DNA of 64,000 nt, taken from positions 62,001-126,000 of the forward strand of contig JAVHQT010000015.1 in the NCBI GenBank assembly GCA_036171275.1. The letters are read 5' to 3'. Under the pieces are notes generated by a model. It was given only the letters and a program-made list of their open reading frames with translations. It was not told where the DNA came from and made no database searches. Made by a program: the position numbers and the translations under genes. Source of the stretch: PALSA-1006 sp036171275. Lineage in GTDB: Bacteria > Pseudomonadota > Gammaproteobacteria > Burkholderiales > Gallionellaceae. Below are positions 42,314 to 51,530 of this stretch, one piece after another; within the stretch, counting starts at the first letter, position 1; every line of letters begins with the position of its first letter.

Positions 42314-44461
42314 ATGAATATTTTGGAAGGTCTTAATTCCGAACAAAAATCTGCCGTCACTTTGCCCCCTCAATCTGCGTTGATCTTAGCCGGTGCGGGC
42401 AGTGGCAAAACGCGGGTGCTGATCACGCGCATCGCCTGGCTCATTCGGGAAAATCAGCAAAGTCCGCACAGCATTTTGGCGGTCACGTTCACCAATAAAG
42501 CGGCCAAAGAAATGACCACTCGCCTGACGGCGATGTTGCCGATTAATTTCCGTGGTATGTGGATTGGCACGTTTCATGGCTTATGCAATCGGCTGTTACG
42601 GAGCCATTATCGCGAAGCTAATTTGCCGCAAACGTTTCAGATTCTGGATAGCGGTGATCAATTATCGATGATTAAGCGCTTGATTAAATTGATGAATGTG
42701 GATGAGGAAAAATTCCCACCGCGCGAATTGCAATACTTTATCAGTAGCAACAAAGAGCAAGGTTTGCGTGCGCACGAAGTGGAAGCCTATGACCCGTTCA
42801 CGCGCAAAAAAGTCGACGTGTTCGCCGAGTATGACGCGCAATGTCAGCGCGGGGGCGTAGTCGATTTTTCTGAATTATTGCTGCGCTGTTATGAGCTGCT
42901 GTCGCGCAATCAAGCGTTGCGTGAACATTATCAAGCGCGCTTTAAACATATTTTGGTGGATGAATTTCAAGATACCAATCCGCTGCAATATCGTTGGTTG
43001 AAATTGCTCGCTAGTCAAAACAATGCGTTGTTCGCCGTCGGTGACGATGACCAATCCATCTATGCATTTCGTGGCGCAAACGTCGGCAATATGCAGGAAT
43101 TGTTGCGCGACTTTCACGTGGAAAATGTGATTAAGCTGGAACAAAATTATCGTTCGCACGGCAACATTTTAGAAGCCGCCAATGCCTTAATTCAAAATAA
43201 TGTGAGCCGCATGGGCAAAAATTTATGGACTTCGGAAAATAAAGGCGAGGCGTTGCGCGTCTATGAGGCGCCGACCGATGCTGAAGAAGCTAAATTTATT
43301 GTTGAAGAGGCGCGGCAGTTGAATCGGGAAGGCGTGGCGTTCACCGAAATGGCGATATTGTATCGTTCGAATGCGCAATCTCGGGTGTTGGAACACGCGC
43401 TGGTATCGGCCGGCGTGTCTTATCGCGTGTATGGCGGGTTGCGCTTTTTTGAACGGCAGGAAATTAAACACGCACTGGCGTACATGCGTTTAATCAACAA
43501 TCCGCATGACGACAACGCTTTGTTGCGGGTGATTAACTTTCCGGTAAGAGGCATTGGCGCACGAAGTATTGAGCAAATTCAAGAACTTGCGCGAATGCAA
43601 AACGTGCCACTTTGGCAAATTGCCTGCCAAAGTACGGGCAAAGTTGCCGCATTCGCTCAGCTGATTCAAAACATGACGGAGACGACGCGGGCGTTGCCGT
43701 TGCCAGAAATTATTGACCATTTATTGACACACAGCACGTTGCTGGCGCATTACCAAAATGAAACTGGCGTTAAAAAGCGTGAGGCGGAAGAGCGCTTGGA
43801 AAACTTAAACGAGTTGCAAAATGCCGCCACTTTGTTTGTGCATGAAAACGAAGATGACAGTTTGAATGCTTTTCTAACCCACGCGGCGCTGGAAGCGGGC
43901 GAACATCAGGCGGGCAACGATGCTGATGCCATGCACTTAATGACCGTGCACGCTTCCAAAGGCTTGGAATTCCACTCTGTGTTTATCAGCGGTTTGGAAG
44001 AAGGGCTTTTCCCGCACCAAAACAGTCTTAACGTCACCGGCGGCATCGACGAAGAAAGGCGCTTGATGTATGTCGCAATTACCCGCGCGCGCAGGCGACT
44101 GTACCTGACTTTTGCGCAAAGTCGAATGCTGCATGGGCAAACTAATTACAGTATTGTGTCCAGTTTTTTGCGTGAATTGCCAGAGGAGTTGCTGCATTGG
44201 ATTACGCCGGCATTTATGGCGAAAAAGGTCTACGAATCTTACGTTCCGGCGCAAAGTATTTCGCGTGTGAAAAAATTGGCAACATCGGCGGGTGGACAAG
44301 GCTTGTGGCGGATCGGGCAGCGGGTGTTTCATCAGAAATTTGGTGAAGGGGTGGTGACCGGTTCGGAAGGTGTGGGCACCGAAGGGCGCGTGCAAATCAA
44401 CTTTAAACGGGCAGGAAGTAAATGGCTTTCGCTGGAATATGCGAAGCTGGAGGCGATTTAA
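42314..44461 (+). CDS. uvrD: DNA helicase II UvrD
   Basis: A superfamily 1A 3'-5' helicase for excision and mismatch repair. 715 residues: GLNSEQKSAV Q-motif, Walker A AGAGSGKT (26-33), VTFTNKAAKEM, DEFQDTNPLQ (motif II), VGDDDQSIYAFRGA (III), LEQNYRS (IV), TVHASKGLEF (V) and VAITRARRRL (VI). The C-terminal Tudor-like tail GQRVFHQKFGEGVV marks it as UvrD rather than Rep. Single gene. Confidence 0.94.
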   Translation: MNILEGLNSEQKSAVTLPPQSALILAGAGSGKTRVLITRIAWLIRENQQSPHSILAVTFTNKAAKEMTTRLTAMLPINFRGMWIGTFHGLCNRLLRSHYREANLPQTFQILDSGDQLSMIKRLIKLMNVDEEKFPPRELQYFISSNKEQGLRAHEVEAYDPFTRKKVDVFAEYDAQCQRGGVVDFSELLLRCYELLSRNQALREHYQARFKHILVDEFQDTNPLQYRWLKLLASQNNALFAVGDDDQSIYAFRGANVGNMQELLRDFHVENVIKLEQNYRSHGNILEAANALIQNNVSRMGKNLWTSENKGEALRVYEAPTDAEEAKFIVEEARQLNREGVAFTEMAILYRSNAQSRVLEHALVSAGVSYRVYGGLRFFERQEIKHALAYMRLINNPHDDNALLRVINFPVRGIGARSIEQIQELARMQNVPLWQIACQSTGKVAAFAQLIQNMTETTRALPLPEIIDHLLTHSTLLAHYQNETGVKKREAEERLENLNELQNAATLFVHENEDDSLNAFLTHAALEAGEHQAGNDADAMHLMTVHASKGLEFHSVFISGLEEGLFPHQNSLNVTGGIDEERRLMYVAITRARRRLYLTFAQSRMLHGQTNYSIVSSFLRELPEELLHWITPAFMAKKVYESYVPAQSISRVKKLATSAGGQGLWRIGQRVFHQKFGEGVVTGSEGVGTEGRVQINFKRAGSKWLSLEYAKLEAI

Positions 44462-44770
44462 AGGTTATTTGCAGAGAACGCTTGAGCTTGGTTACGACTT
44501 GTTACCAGACTCAGGCAGGCGATTCATGCGGGTTCATGTTGCGTAGCCCAAAAATCAACTTCCCGATCAGACTGTGCCTAGCACTGCGTCAGATGAAGTG
44601 AAATTGAGATCATTCTTTCGTTGGTGCTGCATCCGCAAGAGATGGGCGGTGATGGCCTAAAGCGCTAGCAACATACGCATAGCTTGTCGAAACATGACAG
44701 AATAAATGCCAAATAAATCAAGTACTTACGATTTTCATTCGCTAAGGCTGTCCTTAAGATAGCCGCAGGG
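44462..44770. other. Convergent intergenic region between uvrD and mrcA
   Basis: No gene and no clear terminator. It holds AGCTTGTCGAAACATGA followed by AAATAAATCAAGTACTTACG. The same order (TTGTCGAAAT, then AAATAAATCAATAACTTG) recurs in the lgt-metG spacer at 53.4 kb, so these are probably copies of one degenerate repeat. Confidence 0.4.
44716..44728 (+). other. IHF-consensus site
   Basis: AATCAAGTACTTA fits WATCAANNNNTTR exactly, in the uvrD-mrcA spacer. Confidence 0.35.
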
Positions 44771-44806
44771 TTCAGTGCGAAAGGTTGATTTAATCAGCGT
44801 TTCTCG
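44771..44806. repeat. Degenerate intergenic repeat, copy C
   Basis: TTCAGTGCGAAAGGTTGATTT then AATCAGCGTTTCTCG. The middle matches copies A and B; here the mrcA stop lies five bases outside the element. Confidence 0.4.
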
Positions 44807-44809
44807 AAA

Positions 44810-47122
44810 TTAAAACAGCTGTTCTTTAACCGATTCTGGATGCTCGGCGCTGTCAGTAGATGGCGAATCTGCCCCGACACTGGGTACGTTTTCTTGATAA
44901 AAATATTCGGTTCGGTTGCCATTGGGATCGCGGATTCCCTCATCGTTGATGCGCAGTGTGACCATATTTTCTGGCATGGTATAAGTTGCCTGCGGCTTAT
45001 CTTTTAAAACTTTTGCCATGTATGACATCCAGATGGGCAGTGCCGCGCCGCCGCCCGTTTCTCTATCCCCCAAGCTGCGCGGCGTATCAAAACCAATCCA
45101 TGAAATGCCGACCACCGTGGGTTGAAAGCCACAAAACCAAGCATCTAGAGAATCGCTGGTTGTGCCTGTTTTACCCGCCAAATCAGCGCGGCCAAGCGCC
45201 ATGGCACGAATAGCGGTTCCATGGCGCACCACATCTTGCATCATGCTGACCATACTGAAGGCGTTGCGCACATCAATCACCTGTTTAGCATTTTTACCGG
45301 CGATGACGTGCGTGTCCTGTTGGAGCACATTGCCTTGGGCATCTTCAATGCGTTGAATAAAGTACGGCGCGATTCGATAACCGCCGTTGGCAAAGACAGA
45401 ATACCCCGCCAGCATTTGCATCGGCGTGACGGAACCCGCACCTAATGCCATGGTTAAATACGGTGGTTGCTTGTCTTTGTCAAAACCAAATTTAGTGACG
45501 TAGTCTTGCGCGTATTGCGGCGTAATCGCCTGAATCAGTCGAATCGAAACCAGATTTTTTGATTTAATCAATGCTTGTCGCATCCGAATCGGACCATCAA
45601 ATTTCTCGTCATAATTTCTTGGTTGCCAAGCCTCGCCGCTACCGGTTTCGGCGGCATCAATCACCAGTGGTGCATCATTAATAATTGAAGCGGGGGTGAA
45701 GCCTTTTTCCAAGGCGGCTGAATAAATAAACGGTTTAAAGCTCGAACCAGGTTGACGCCAAGCCTGAGTGACATGATTAAACTGGTTGTGATTAAAGTCG
45801 AAGCCGCCGACCAAAGCGTAAATCTCGCCGGTAACCGGATTGCCGGAAACAAAAGCCGACTCGACTTGCGGAATTTGGGTAATGCGCCAAATGCCTTGAT
45901 CGTTTTTTTGAACGCGAATCAGTGATCCCGCCCTAATTCGTTGATTTAATGCTAATTTATCGCTGAGTGAACGCTGCGCAAATTTCAAACCGTCACCGGT
46001 AATTTCGACCACCGTGCCCCCTTTGCAATACGCTTTAACGCTGCTTGGAGTGGCAATCTGCACAATGGCAGGAATAATATCGTCGCTATCAGTGACCTCT
46101 TGCAGGCTATCTTCTAAAAACTCATCGCTATGATTTTCACGAATATCAATAAAATCTTCTGGACCGCGATAGCCATGCCGAACATCATAATCCAGTACGC
46201 CTTGGCGCAAGGCGGTGTAAGCAGCAACTTGATCGTCGATTCGAATCGTGGTGTAAACCTTATAGCCTTGGATATACGCATCATCCTGATACCGATCGAA
46301 CATCGTTTGGCGCACCATTTCAGCTAAATAATCCGCCTGTACGCCATATTCTTGACTGCCATGTTTGGTGACGATGGGCTCTGCTTGCGCCACCTCAAGC
46401 TGGTTTTTATCGATAAAACCCAATTCAAACATCCGTCTAAGCACATAAAGTTGCCGCAATTTCGCCCGTTTAGGATTAACCACCGGATTATAAGCCGAGG
46501 GCGCTTTAGGCAAGCCCGCTAGCATGGCGACTTCGGCGACGCTTAATTGCTCGAGGGGTTTGCCAAAATAAATATGCGCTGCGGCTGCAAAACCATAGGC
46601 GCGTTGGCCGAGATAAATTTGATTGATATACAGCTGCAGAATTTCGTCTTTGCTTAAATTGTGTTCAATTTTGTATGAAAGCAGGACTTCATTAAATTTT
46701 CGATTGAAGGTTTTTTCTTTGGTTAAAAAGAAATTTCGTGCCACTTGCATGGTAATGGTGCTGGCGCCTTGCTTGGCGCCGCCGGAGACAAAATTGGAAT
46801 AAGCAGCCCGCAATACCCCGACATAATCCACGCCGCCATGTTGATAAAAGCGATCATCTTCGGCGGCCAAAATGGCTTTTTTCATCAAATCAGGCACTTG
46901 ATTGATGGCAACTAATTCGCGCCGCTCTTCACCAAATTCACCGATTAAAAACCCTTCGGCGCTAAAAACGCGTAACGGAACTTTGGGGCGGTAATCGGTT
47001 AGCGCTTCCAAAGAAGGTAAAGTTGAATAGGTCATCATGGAGGCATAGGCGATGATCAATCCAAAAATGATAGGGAGCGAAATGAGGGCAAGTACAGGAT
47101 AAAACCACCAACGAGTTGTCAT
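44810..47122 (-). CDS. mrcA: Penicillin-binding protein 1A
   Basis: A class A PBP that polymerises and cross-links peptidoglycan. 770 residues: one N-terminal membrane helix, GT51 glycosyltransferase (AAEDDRFYQHGGVDYVG, GASTITMQVARNFFL), an OB-like linker, and transpeptidase motifs SSFK (RQPGSSFKPF), SKN (LIKSKNLVSI) and KTGT (LAGKTGTTSD). Single gene, convergent with uvrD. Confidence 0.95.
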   Translation of the reverse strand: MTTRWWFYPVLALISLPIIFGLIIAYASMMTYSTLPSLEALTDYRPKVPLRVFSAEGFLIGEFGEERRELVAINQVPDLMKKAILAAEDDRFYQHGGVDYVGVLRAAYSNFVSGGAKQGASTITMQVARNFFLTKEKTFNRKFNEVLLSYKIEHNLSKDEILQLYINQIYLGQRAYGFAAAAHIYFGKPLEQLSVAEVAMLAGLPKAPSAYNPVVNPKRAKLRQLYVLRRMFELGFIDKNQLEVAQAEPIVTKHGSQEYGVQADYLAEMVRQTMFDRYQDDAYIQGYKVYTTIRIDDQVAAYTALRQGVLDYDVRHGYRGPEDFIDIRENHSDEFLEDSLQEVTDSDDIIPAIVQIATPSSVKAYCKGGTVVEITGDGLKFAQRSLSDKLALNQRIRAGSLIRVQKNDQGIWRITQIPQVESAFVSGNPVTGEIYALVGGFDFNHNQFNHVTQAWRQPGSSFKPFIYSAALEKGFTPASIINDAPLVIDAAETGSGEAWQPRNYDEKFDGPIRMRQALIKSKNLVSIRLIQAITPQYAQDYVTKFGFDKDKQPPYLTMALGAGSVTPMQMLAGYSVFANGGYRIAPYFIQRIEDAQGNVLQQDTHVIAGKNAKQVIDVRNAFSMVSMMQDVVRHGTAIRAMALGRADLAGKTGTTSDSLDAWFCGFQPTVVGISWIGFDTPRSLGDRETGGGAALPIWMSYMAKVLKDKPQATYTMPENMVTLRINDEGIRDPNGNRTEYFYQENVPSVGADSPSTDSAEHPESVKEQLF

Positions 47123-47240
47123 AATAATTAGGCGTAAATGTGTGGGTTATGGGAACAATGATTTAGGCCGTAATTATATCGGCGCTTAGTCGAATTTGCT
47201 GATGCAATGCTGTGCGGGGAATGCTGAAATTATTGAATAT

Positions 47241-47253
47241 AATCATGGTGTTA
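47241..47253 (+). other. IHF-like AT motif at the end of the LOG gene
   Basis: AATCATGGTGTTA, one mismatch to WATCAANNNNTTR, overlapping the stop codon of the LOG-family gene. Confidence 0.2.
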
Positions 47254-47967
47254 TAAATTTAACTGCATTTCGCGTTCAGTTGAGCTGGGCTCAAACCCCA
47301 GCGTTTCGTAATGATTAAAGATTGCGCTAACAACTTGTGTCGGTTCGTCAATAATCTGAATCAGCTTTAAATCTTCTTCTTTAATCATTTTTTCGGCCAG
47401 CAAGCTGCTTTTAAACCACGCCAACATTCCGCTCCAAAACTGACTGCCGACCAGAATAATTGGCATTCGGCGTGTCTTACCAGTTTGCACCAAGGTCAGC
47501 GCTTCCATCAATTCGTCCAATGTGCCAAAGCCGCCGGGCATGACCACGTAGGCGCTGGCAAACTTTACGAACATCACTTTGCGGGTAAAAAAATGTTGAA
47601 AAGTTTGACTGATATTTTGGTAAGGATTGCTGTGTTGTTCGTTGGGCAATTGGATATTTAAGCCAATACTTGGCGATTTGCCATAAAACGCGCCTTTATT
47701 TGCCGCCTCCATAATGCCGGGACCGCCACCGGAAATGACTGAAAATCCAGCATCGGACAGCAAACGTGCAATCTCTTCAGCCAATTTATAATACGGGGCA
47801 TCATGCGCGATGCGGGCACTGCCAAAAATGCTTACTGCCGGTTGAATATCTTGCAAGCGTTCGGTGGCGGCGACGAATTCTGACATAATGCCAAATACGC
47901 GCCAAGACTCCTTTGACTGGCTAAGCTCCGGTAACTGCGAGTGAGGAATTTTCGATTCTCCGTTCAT
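47251..47967 (-). CDS. LOG-family nucleoside 5'-monophosphate phosphoribohydrolase
   Basis: 238 residues of the Lonely Guy (TIGR00730) family. The Rossmann core has SGGGPGIMEAANKGAF and the catalytic PGGFGTLDELMEALT. The family removes ribose 5-phosphate from cytokinin or other nucleotides; the bacterial substrate is usually unknown. The N-terminal ESWRVFGIMSEF is typical of the betaproteobacterial group, so the start at 47967 is favoured. It diverges from polA, with start codons only 15 bases apart. Confidence 0.88.
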   Translation of the reverse strand: MNGESKIPHSQLPELSQSKESWRVFGIMSEFVAATERLQDIQPAVSIFGSARIAHDAPYYKLAEEIARLLSDAGFSVISGGGPGIMEAANKGAFYGKSPSIGLNIQLPNEQHSNPYQNISQTFQHFFTRKVMFVKFASAYVVMPGGFGTLDELMEALTLVQTGKTRRMPIILVGSQFWSGMLAWFKSSLLAEKMIKEEDLKLIQIIDEPTQVVSAIFNHYETLGFEPSSTEREMQLNL

Positions 47968-47982
47968 TTCAATCTTTCCAAA

Positions 47983-50712
47983 ATGAAAACACTATTGTTG
48001 GTTGATGGTTCATCTTACTTGTATCGCGCTTTTCACGCGATGCCCGATTTACGCAGCCCTAGCGGTGAGCCCACGGGCGCGATTCAAGGCGTGCTGAATA
48101 TGTTGCGTCGCTTGCGCCAAGATTACCCGGCGGATTATAGCGCCTGCGTATTCGATGCTAAAGGCAAAACCTTCAGAGATGACTGGTTTCCTGAATACAA
48201 AGCCAATCGTCCGTCAATGCCCGAAGTGTTACGCGCGCAAATTGAACCTTTGCATCAAGTGGTTGCGGCGTTTGGCTGGAACATTCTGATGATTGACGGT
48301 GTGGAAGCAGATGACGTCATTGGTACGTTGGCACAACAAGCGACGCTGGGCGGTGCGCGCTGCATTATTTCCACCGGCGATAAAGATTTAACGCAATTGG
48401 TCAATGCCCAAGTGCAATTGATTAACACCATGAGCAATGAAACGCTGGATGAAGCGGGAGTTTTGGCTAAATTTGGCGTGCCGCCTGCGCGCATTGTCGA
48501 TTATTTAACCCTCGTGGGTGACGCCGTGGATAACGTGCCAGGAGTGACTAAATGCGGTGCGAAAACGGCGGTGAAATGGCTGACTGAATACGGCACGCTG
48601 GATAATTTAGTGGCGCATGCGGACGACATTAAAGGGGTGGTAGGAGACAATTTACGCACAGCCTTAGCTTGGCTGCCGCAAGGTCGACGTTTGGTGACGG
48701 TGAAATGCGATGTTGATTTACCGCTGCGTTTTGATCAACTGAGTGCGCCGGCGCAAAACACCAACCAATTAGTAGCGCTGCTGACTCAGTTTGGCTTTAA
48801 AAGCTGGCTGCGAGAACTGAATGATGCGCCCACCGCTGATACAGTTCGCGCACCGGCAAAACAATTAACTGCCGTGCCATCCGCGCAATCAGAGGATTTA
48901 TTTAGCAACGACACTTCACGTTACCAAGTGATTTTAAATGATACGCAACTTATTGATTTTATTGATAAAATTGACCGAACTGACTTGGTAAGTCTGGCGA
49001 TTGAAACCGCCGGCCTCGACACGCTGAACGCGCAATTGGTCGGCATTTCTGTTGCGCTGGCGGCACGGCAAGCGGTTTATTTGCCCTTGGCGCACACTTA
49101 TCCTGGCGCACCCGAACAGCTTAAACGTGAAGACGCACTGCAAAAACTGAAGCCATGGTTGGAAAGTGCGCTGCATAAAAAGCTGGGGCACAATTTGAAA
49201 TATGCCCAACATATTTTTGCCAATCATGGCATTGCCCTGGCGGGCGTTGCCGACGACACGCTGCTGGAATCGTATGTGCTGGAATCGCACAAACCGCATG
49301 ATTTGGGCAATCTAGCGATGCGCCATTTAGGGTTGACGACGCTCAGTTATGCTGACTTGGTGGGCAAAGGCGCGAAGCAACTTAGCTTTGATCAAGTGGC
49401 GGTTGACGCAGCAACCCGCTACGCGGCTGAAAATGCGGATATCACTTTGCAGCTACATCAAAAACTGGCGAGCCAACTGCACGGGCGCTTAAACGCGGTG
49501 TACCGCGAGATTGAGCTTACGGCGCGACAAGCCTTGTTCACCATGGAACGCAATGGCGTTTTACTGGATAGCACCTTGCTTAATATCCAAAGCCGTGAGC
49601 TGGGTGAAAAGCTAAACTTGCTGGAAGCGCAAGCGTTTGAACTGGCGGGACAGCCGTTTAATTTAGCTTCGCCTAAGCAATTACAAGAAATTTTATTCGA
49701 CAAACTAGGCATTCCGTCAAAGAAAAAAACGCCCACTGGCGCACGATCCACTGACGAAGACGTGTTGCAAGAGTTGGCGCTGGATTATCCCTTGCCCAAA
49801 TTGCTGCTGGAATATCGCGGCTTGGCAAAACTCAAATCCACCTACACCGACAAGTTGCCGCAGATGGTGAATCGCCACACGGGGCGAGTACACACTAACT
49901 ATTCGCAAGCGGTTGCTGTCACGGGTCGCCTCTCCTCAACCGACCCTAATTTGCAAAACATTCCGATTCGTAGCTTAGAGGGGCGGCGTATCCGTGAAGC
50001 GTTTATTGCACCGGAAAATTCGCGCATTGTGTCGGCGGACTATTCGCAAATTGAGCTGCGCATCATGGCGCATTTGTCTGGCGATGCAGGGCTGCTGAAA
50101 GCATTTGCGGACGGCGAAGATATTCACCGTGCGACGGCCGCCGAAGTATTTAGCGTCGAGCTGGCTGCGGTTAGCAACGAACAACGTCGCTTTGCTAAAG
50201 TGATTAACTTCGGGTTGATTTATGGCATGTCCGCCTTCGGTTTGGCGAGCAATTTGAATATTGAACGCAGCGCTGCCCAGCACTATATCGAACGCTATTT
50301 TGCCCGTTACCCCGGAGTGAAAAACTATATGGACAGCACCCGCGAACAAGCAAAACAGCTTGGTTACGTCGAAACGTGGTTTGGGCGCAGACTGTGGCTG
50401 CCAGAAATCAACGGCGCAAACGGGATGCGCAGACAAGCCGCCGAACGTGCCGCAATCAATGCACCGATGCAAGGCACCGCGGCCGACCTGATTAAACTGG
50501 CGATGGTTAAAGTGCAAAACTGGCTGGAAGACGCGCAGCTACAAAGCAAACTGATTATGCAAGTGCACGACGAACTGGTGTTAGAAGTGCCGCAAACAGA
50601 ATTGGCGCTGGTCAAAGAAAAAGTGCGAGAATTGATGTGCAATGTCGCTGAACTGAAAGTGCCGCTGGAAGTGGGAATCGGTGAAGGGGCGAATTGGGAT
50701 GAGGCGCATTAG
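47983..50712 (+). CDS. polA: DNA polymerase I with a degenerate proofreading site
   Basis: Pol I fills gaps and removes RNA primers. 909 residues from the ATG at 47983 (MKTLLLVDGSSYLYRAFHAM): 5'-3' exonuclease to about 285, 3'-5' exonuclease-like domain about 310-500, polymerase to the end with motif A DYSQIELR, motif B RRFAKVINFGLIYG and motif C VHDE. Against E. coli Pol I, three of four exonuclease metal ligands are changed: Asp355 is Ala339, Asp424 is Ala408 and Asp501 is Asn484; Glu357 (Glu341) and Tyr497 (Tyr480) remain. Proofreading is therefore predicted lost. The frame is open 14 codons upstream, but that part overlaps the LOG gene start. Confidence 0.96.
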   Translation: MKTLLLVDGSSYLYRAFHAMPDLRSPSGEPTGAIQGVLNMLRRLRQDYPADYSACVFDAKGKTFRDDWFPEYKANRPSMPEVLRAQIEPLHQVVAAFGWNILMIDGVEADDVIGTLAQQATLGGARCIISTGDKDLTQLVNAQVQLINTMSNETLDEAGVLAKFGVPPARIVDYLTLVGDAVDNVPGVTKCGAKTAVKWLTEYGTLDNLVAHADDIKGVVGDNLRTALAWLPQGRRLVTVKCDVDLPLRFDQLSAPAQNTNQLVALLTQFGFKSWLRELNDAPTADTVRAPAKQLTAVPSAQSEDLFSNDTSRYQVILNDTQLIDFIDKIDRTDLVSLAIETAGLDTLNAQLVGISVALAARQAVYLPLAHTYPGAPEQLKREDALQKLKPWLESALHKKLGHNLKYAQHIFANHGIALAGVADDTLLESYVLESHKPHDLGNLAMRHLGLTTLSYADLVGKGAKQLSFDQVAVDAATRYAAENADITLQLHQKLASQLHGRLNAVYREIELTARQALFTMERNGVLLDSTLLNIQSRELGEKLNLLEAQAFELAGQPFNLASPKQLQEILFDKLGIPSKKKTPTGARSTDEDVLQELALDYPLPKLLLEYRGLAKLKSTYTDKLPQMVNRHTGRVHTNYSQAVAVTGRLSSTDPNLQNIPIRSLEGRRIREAFIAPENSRIVSADYSQIELRIMAHLSGDAGLLKAFADGEDIHRATAAEVFSVELAAVSNEQRRFAKVINFGLIYGMSAFGLASNLNIERSAAQHYIERYFARYPGVKNYMDSTREQAKQLGYVETWFGRRLWLPEINGANGMRRQAAERAAINAPMQGTAADLIKLAMVKVQNWLEDAQLQSKLIMQVHDELVLEVPQTELALVKEKVRELMCNVAELKVPLEVGIGEGANWDEAH

Positions 50713-50737
50713 GAGCAATAGTTTTGCGTATTGCACC
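50712..50737 (+). terminator. Weak hairpin after polA
   Basis: GGAGCAATA and TATTGCACC pair at 8 of 9 positions around an 8-base loop, right after the polA stop. No T-tract follows, so it is at best a weak terminator for the convergent polA and barrel genes. Confidence 0.3.
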
Positions 50738-50751
50738 TAATGTAGTTAAGG

Positions 50752-51408
50752 CTAAAAATGGTATGTGTAGCCCACCGTTGTTGAGGAGGCCACATCATTA
50801 GACGCATAACTGCCAGATATTTCGCTATTTTTTGACACGTAATAGCCAAGTCCTAAACCCGTGGTTTGAGTGCTTGTTGTTGATTTTGAATACTTGGTTG
50901 ATGTAATTGATACCCGGGCAACAAGGGTTTTGGTGTCATTTATCCCAATAGTTAAACCAGCGCCATAGCCCGTTCCCGTATCATCGGAAATAACACACAC
51001 ACCTCCTGCGGTACAAATTTGAGTTCTCACTGACAATGACTCAACTCCGGCAAGTACATCTACCTTGTCTCCGATTGCCTTAACGATTCCCAATCCTAAA
51101 GAACTGCCGCTAATTTCAGCGTTCCATACCGGATTTGAATAACTTAGCCCGGTTGAGCTTATGTTTGCGACAAGTAAATCATCGGCAAATTGGATAGAGC
51201 CACCAAGCGAGGCTGCCCCCATCTTGTCTACACAATATCCGACTATGCAAGGAGGAATTTTGTAAGTCGATGAACCGACATCAATTCCTAAAATCGTGTG
51301 TGAGAAATTTGTTTTTTCAGCGAATGAGGTTGCCGAAAAAGTAACACCTGCCAATGCTAATACAGCAAACAACAACGATTTTGAATTTCCCATTATTTTC
51401 TTGTTCAT
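50752..51408 (-). CDS. Exported beta-barrel (porin-like) protein
   Basis: 218 residues. A signal peptide (about 1-29, ending TFSATSFA) is followed by alternating polar and hydrophobic strands, many Gly/Ser/Thr, and a C-terminal Phe in VGYTYHF, the mark of an outer-membrane barrel folded by BamA. About eight strands fit the size. Four cysteines occur in two short loops (PPCIVGYCV and QICTAGGVCV), which is unusual in a small porin and may form disulphides. I do not recognise the family. It shares a regulatory region with a divergent XRE gene. Confidence 0.78.
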   Translation of the reverse strand: MNKKIMGNSKSLLFAVLALAGVTFSATSFAEKTNFSHTILGIDVGSSTYKIPPCIVGYCVDKMGAASLGGSIQFADDLLVANISSTGLSYSNPVWNAEISGSSLGLGIVKAIGDKVDVLAGVESLSVRTQICTAGGVCVISDDTGTGYGAGLTIGINDTKTLVARVSITSTKYSKSTTSTQTTGLGLGYYVSKNSEISGSYASNDVASSTTVGYTYHF

Positions 51409-51452
51409 GATGCTTCTCCATTGTTTTACTGCGAACAGTTTATATTGACTCG

Positions 51453-51507
51453 ACTTAAATGGTTCCTACTTAAAAGCATCCGCCTTATACGCTGCTGACT
51501 TATAAGC
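51453..51507. promoter_or_regulatory. Four direct repeats at 15-bp spacing between barrel and XRE genes
   Basis: CTTAAATG at 51454, CTTAAAAG at 51469, CTTATACG at 51484 and CTTATAAG at 51499: each starts exactly 15 bases after the one before. The last is a perfect 8-bp palindrome. The third and fourth overlap the -10 and the spacer of the barrel gene promoter. Likely operator array for the adjacent XRE protein. Confidence 0.65.
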
Positions 51508-51512
51508 GTCAA
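51484..51512 (-). promoter_or_regulatory. Sigma-70 promoter of the barrel protein gene
   Basis: On the minus strand, -35 TTGACG (51512-51507), spacer of 17, -10 TATAAG (51489-51484), giving a leader of about 70 bases with GGAG before the ATG. Covered by the 15-bp repeat array. Confidence 0.7.
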
Positions 51513-51530
51513 CAGGGTGAAATTGAAACT

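Noticed and set aside
44462..44809. tRNA or small RNA in the uvrD-mrcA gap
   Set aside because: No cloverleaf arms or TTCGAATC-type T-arm found here or elsewhere in the window.
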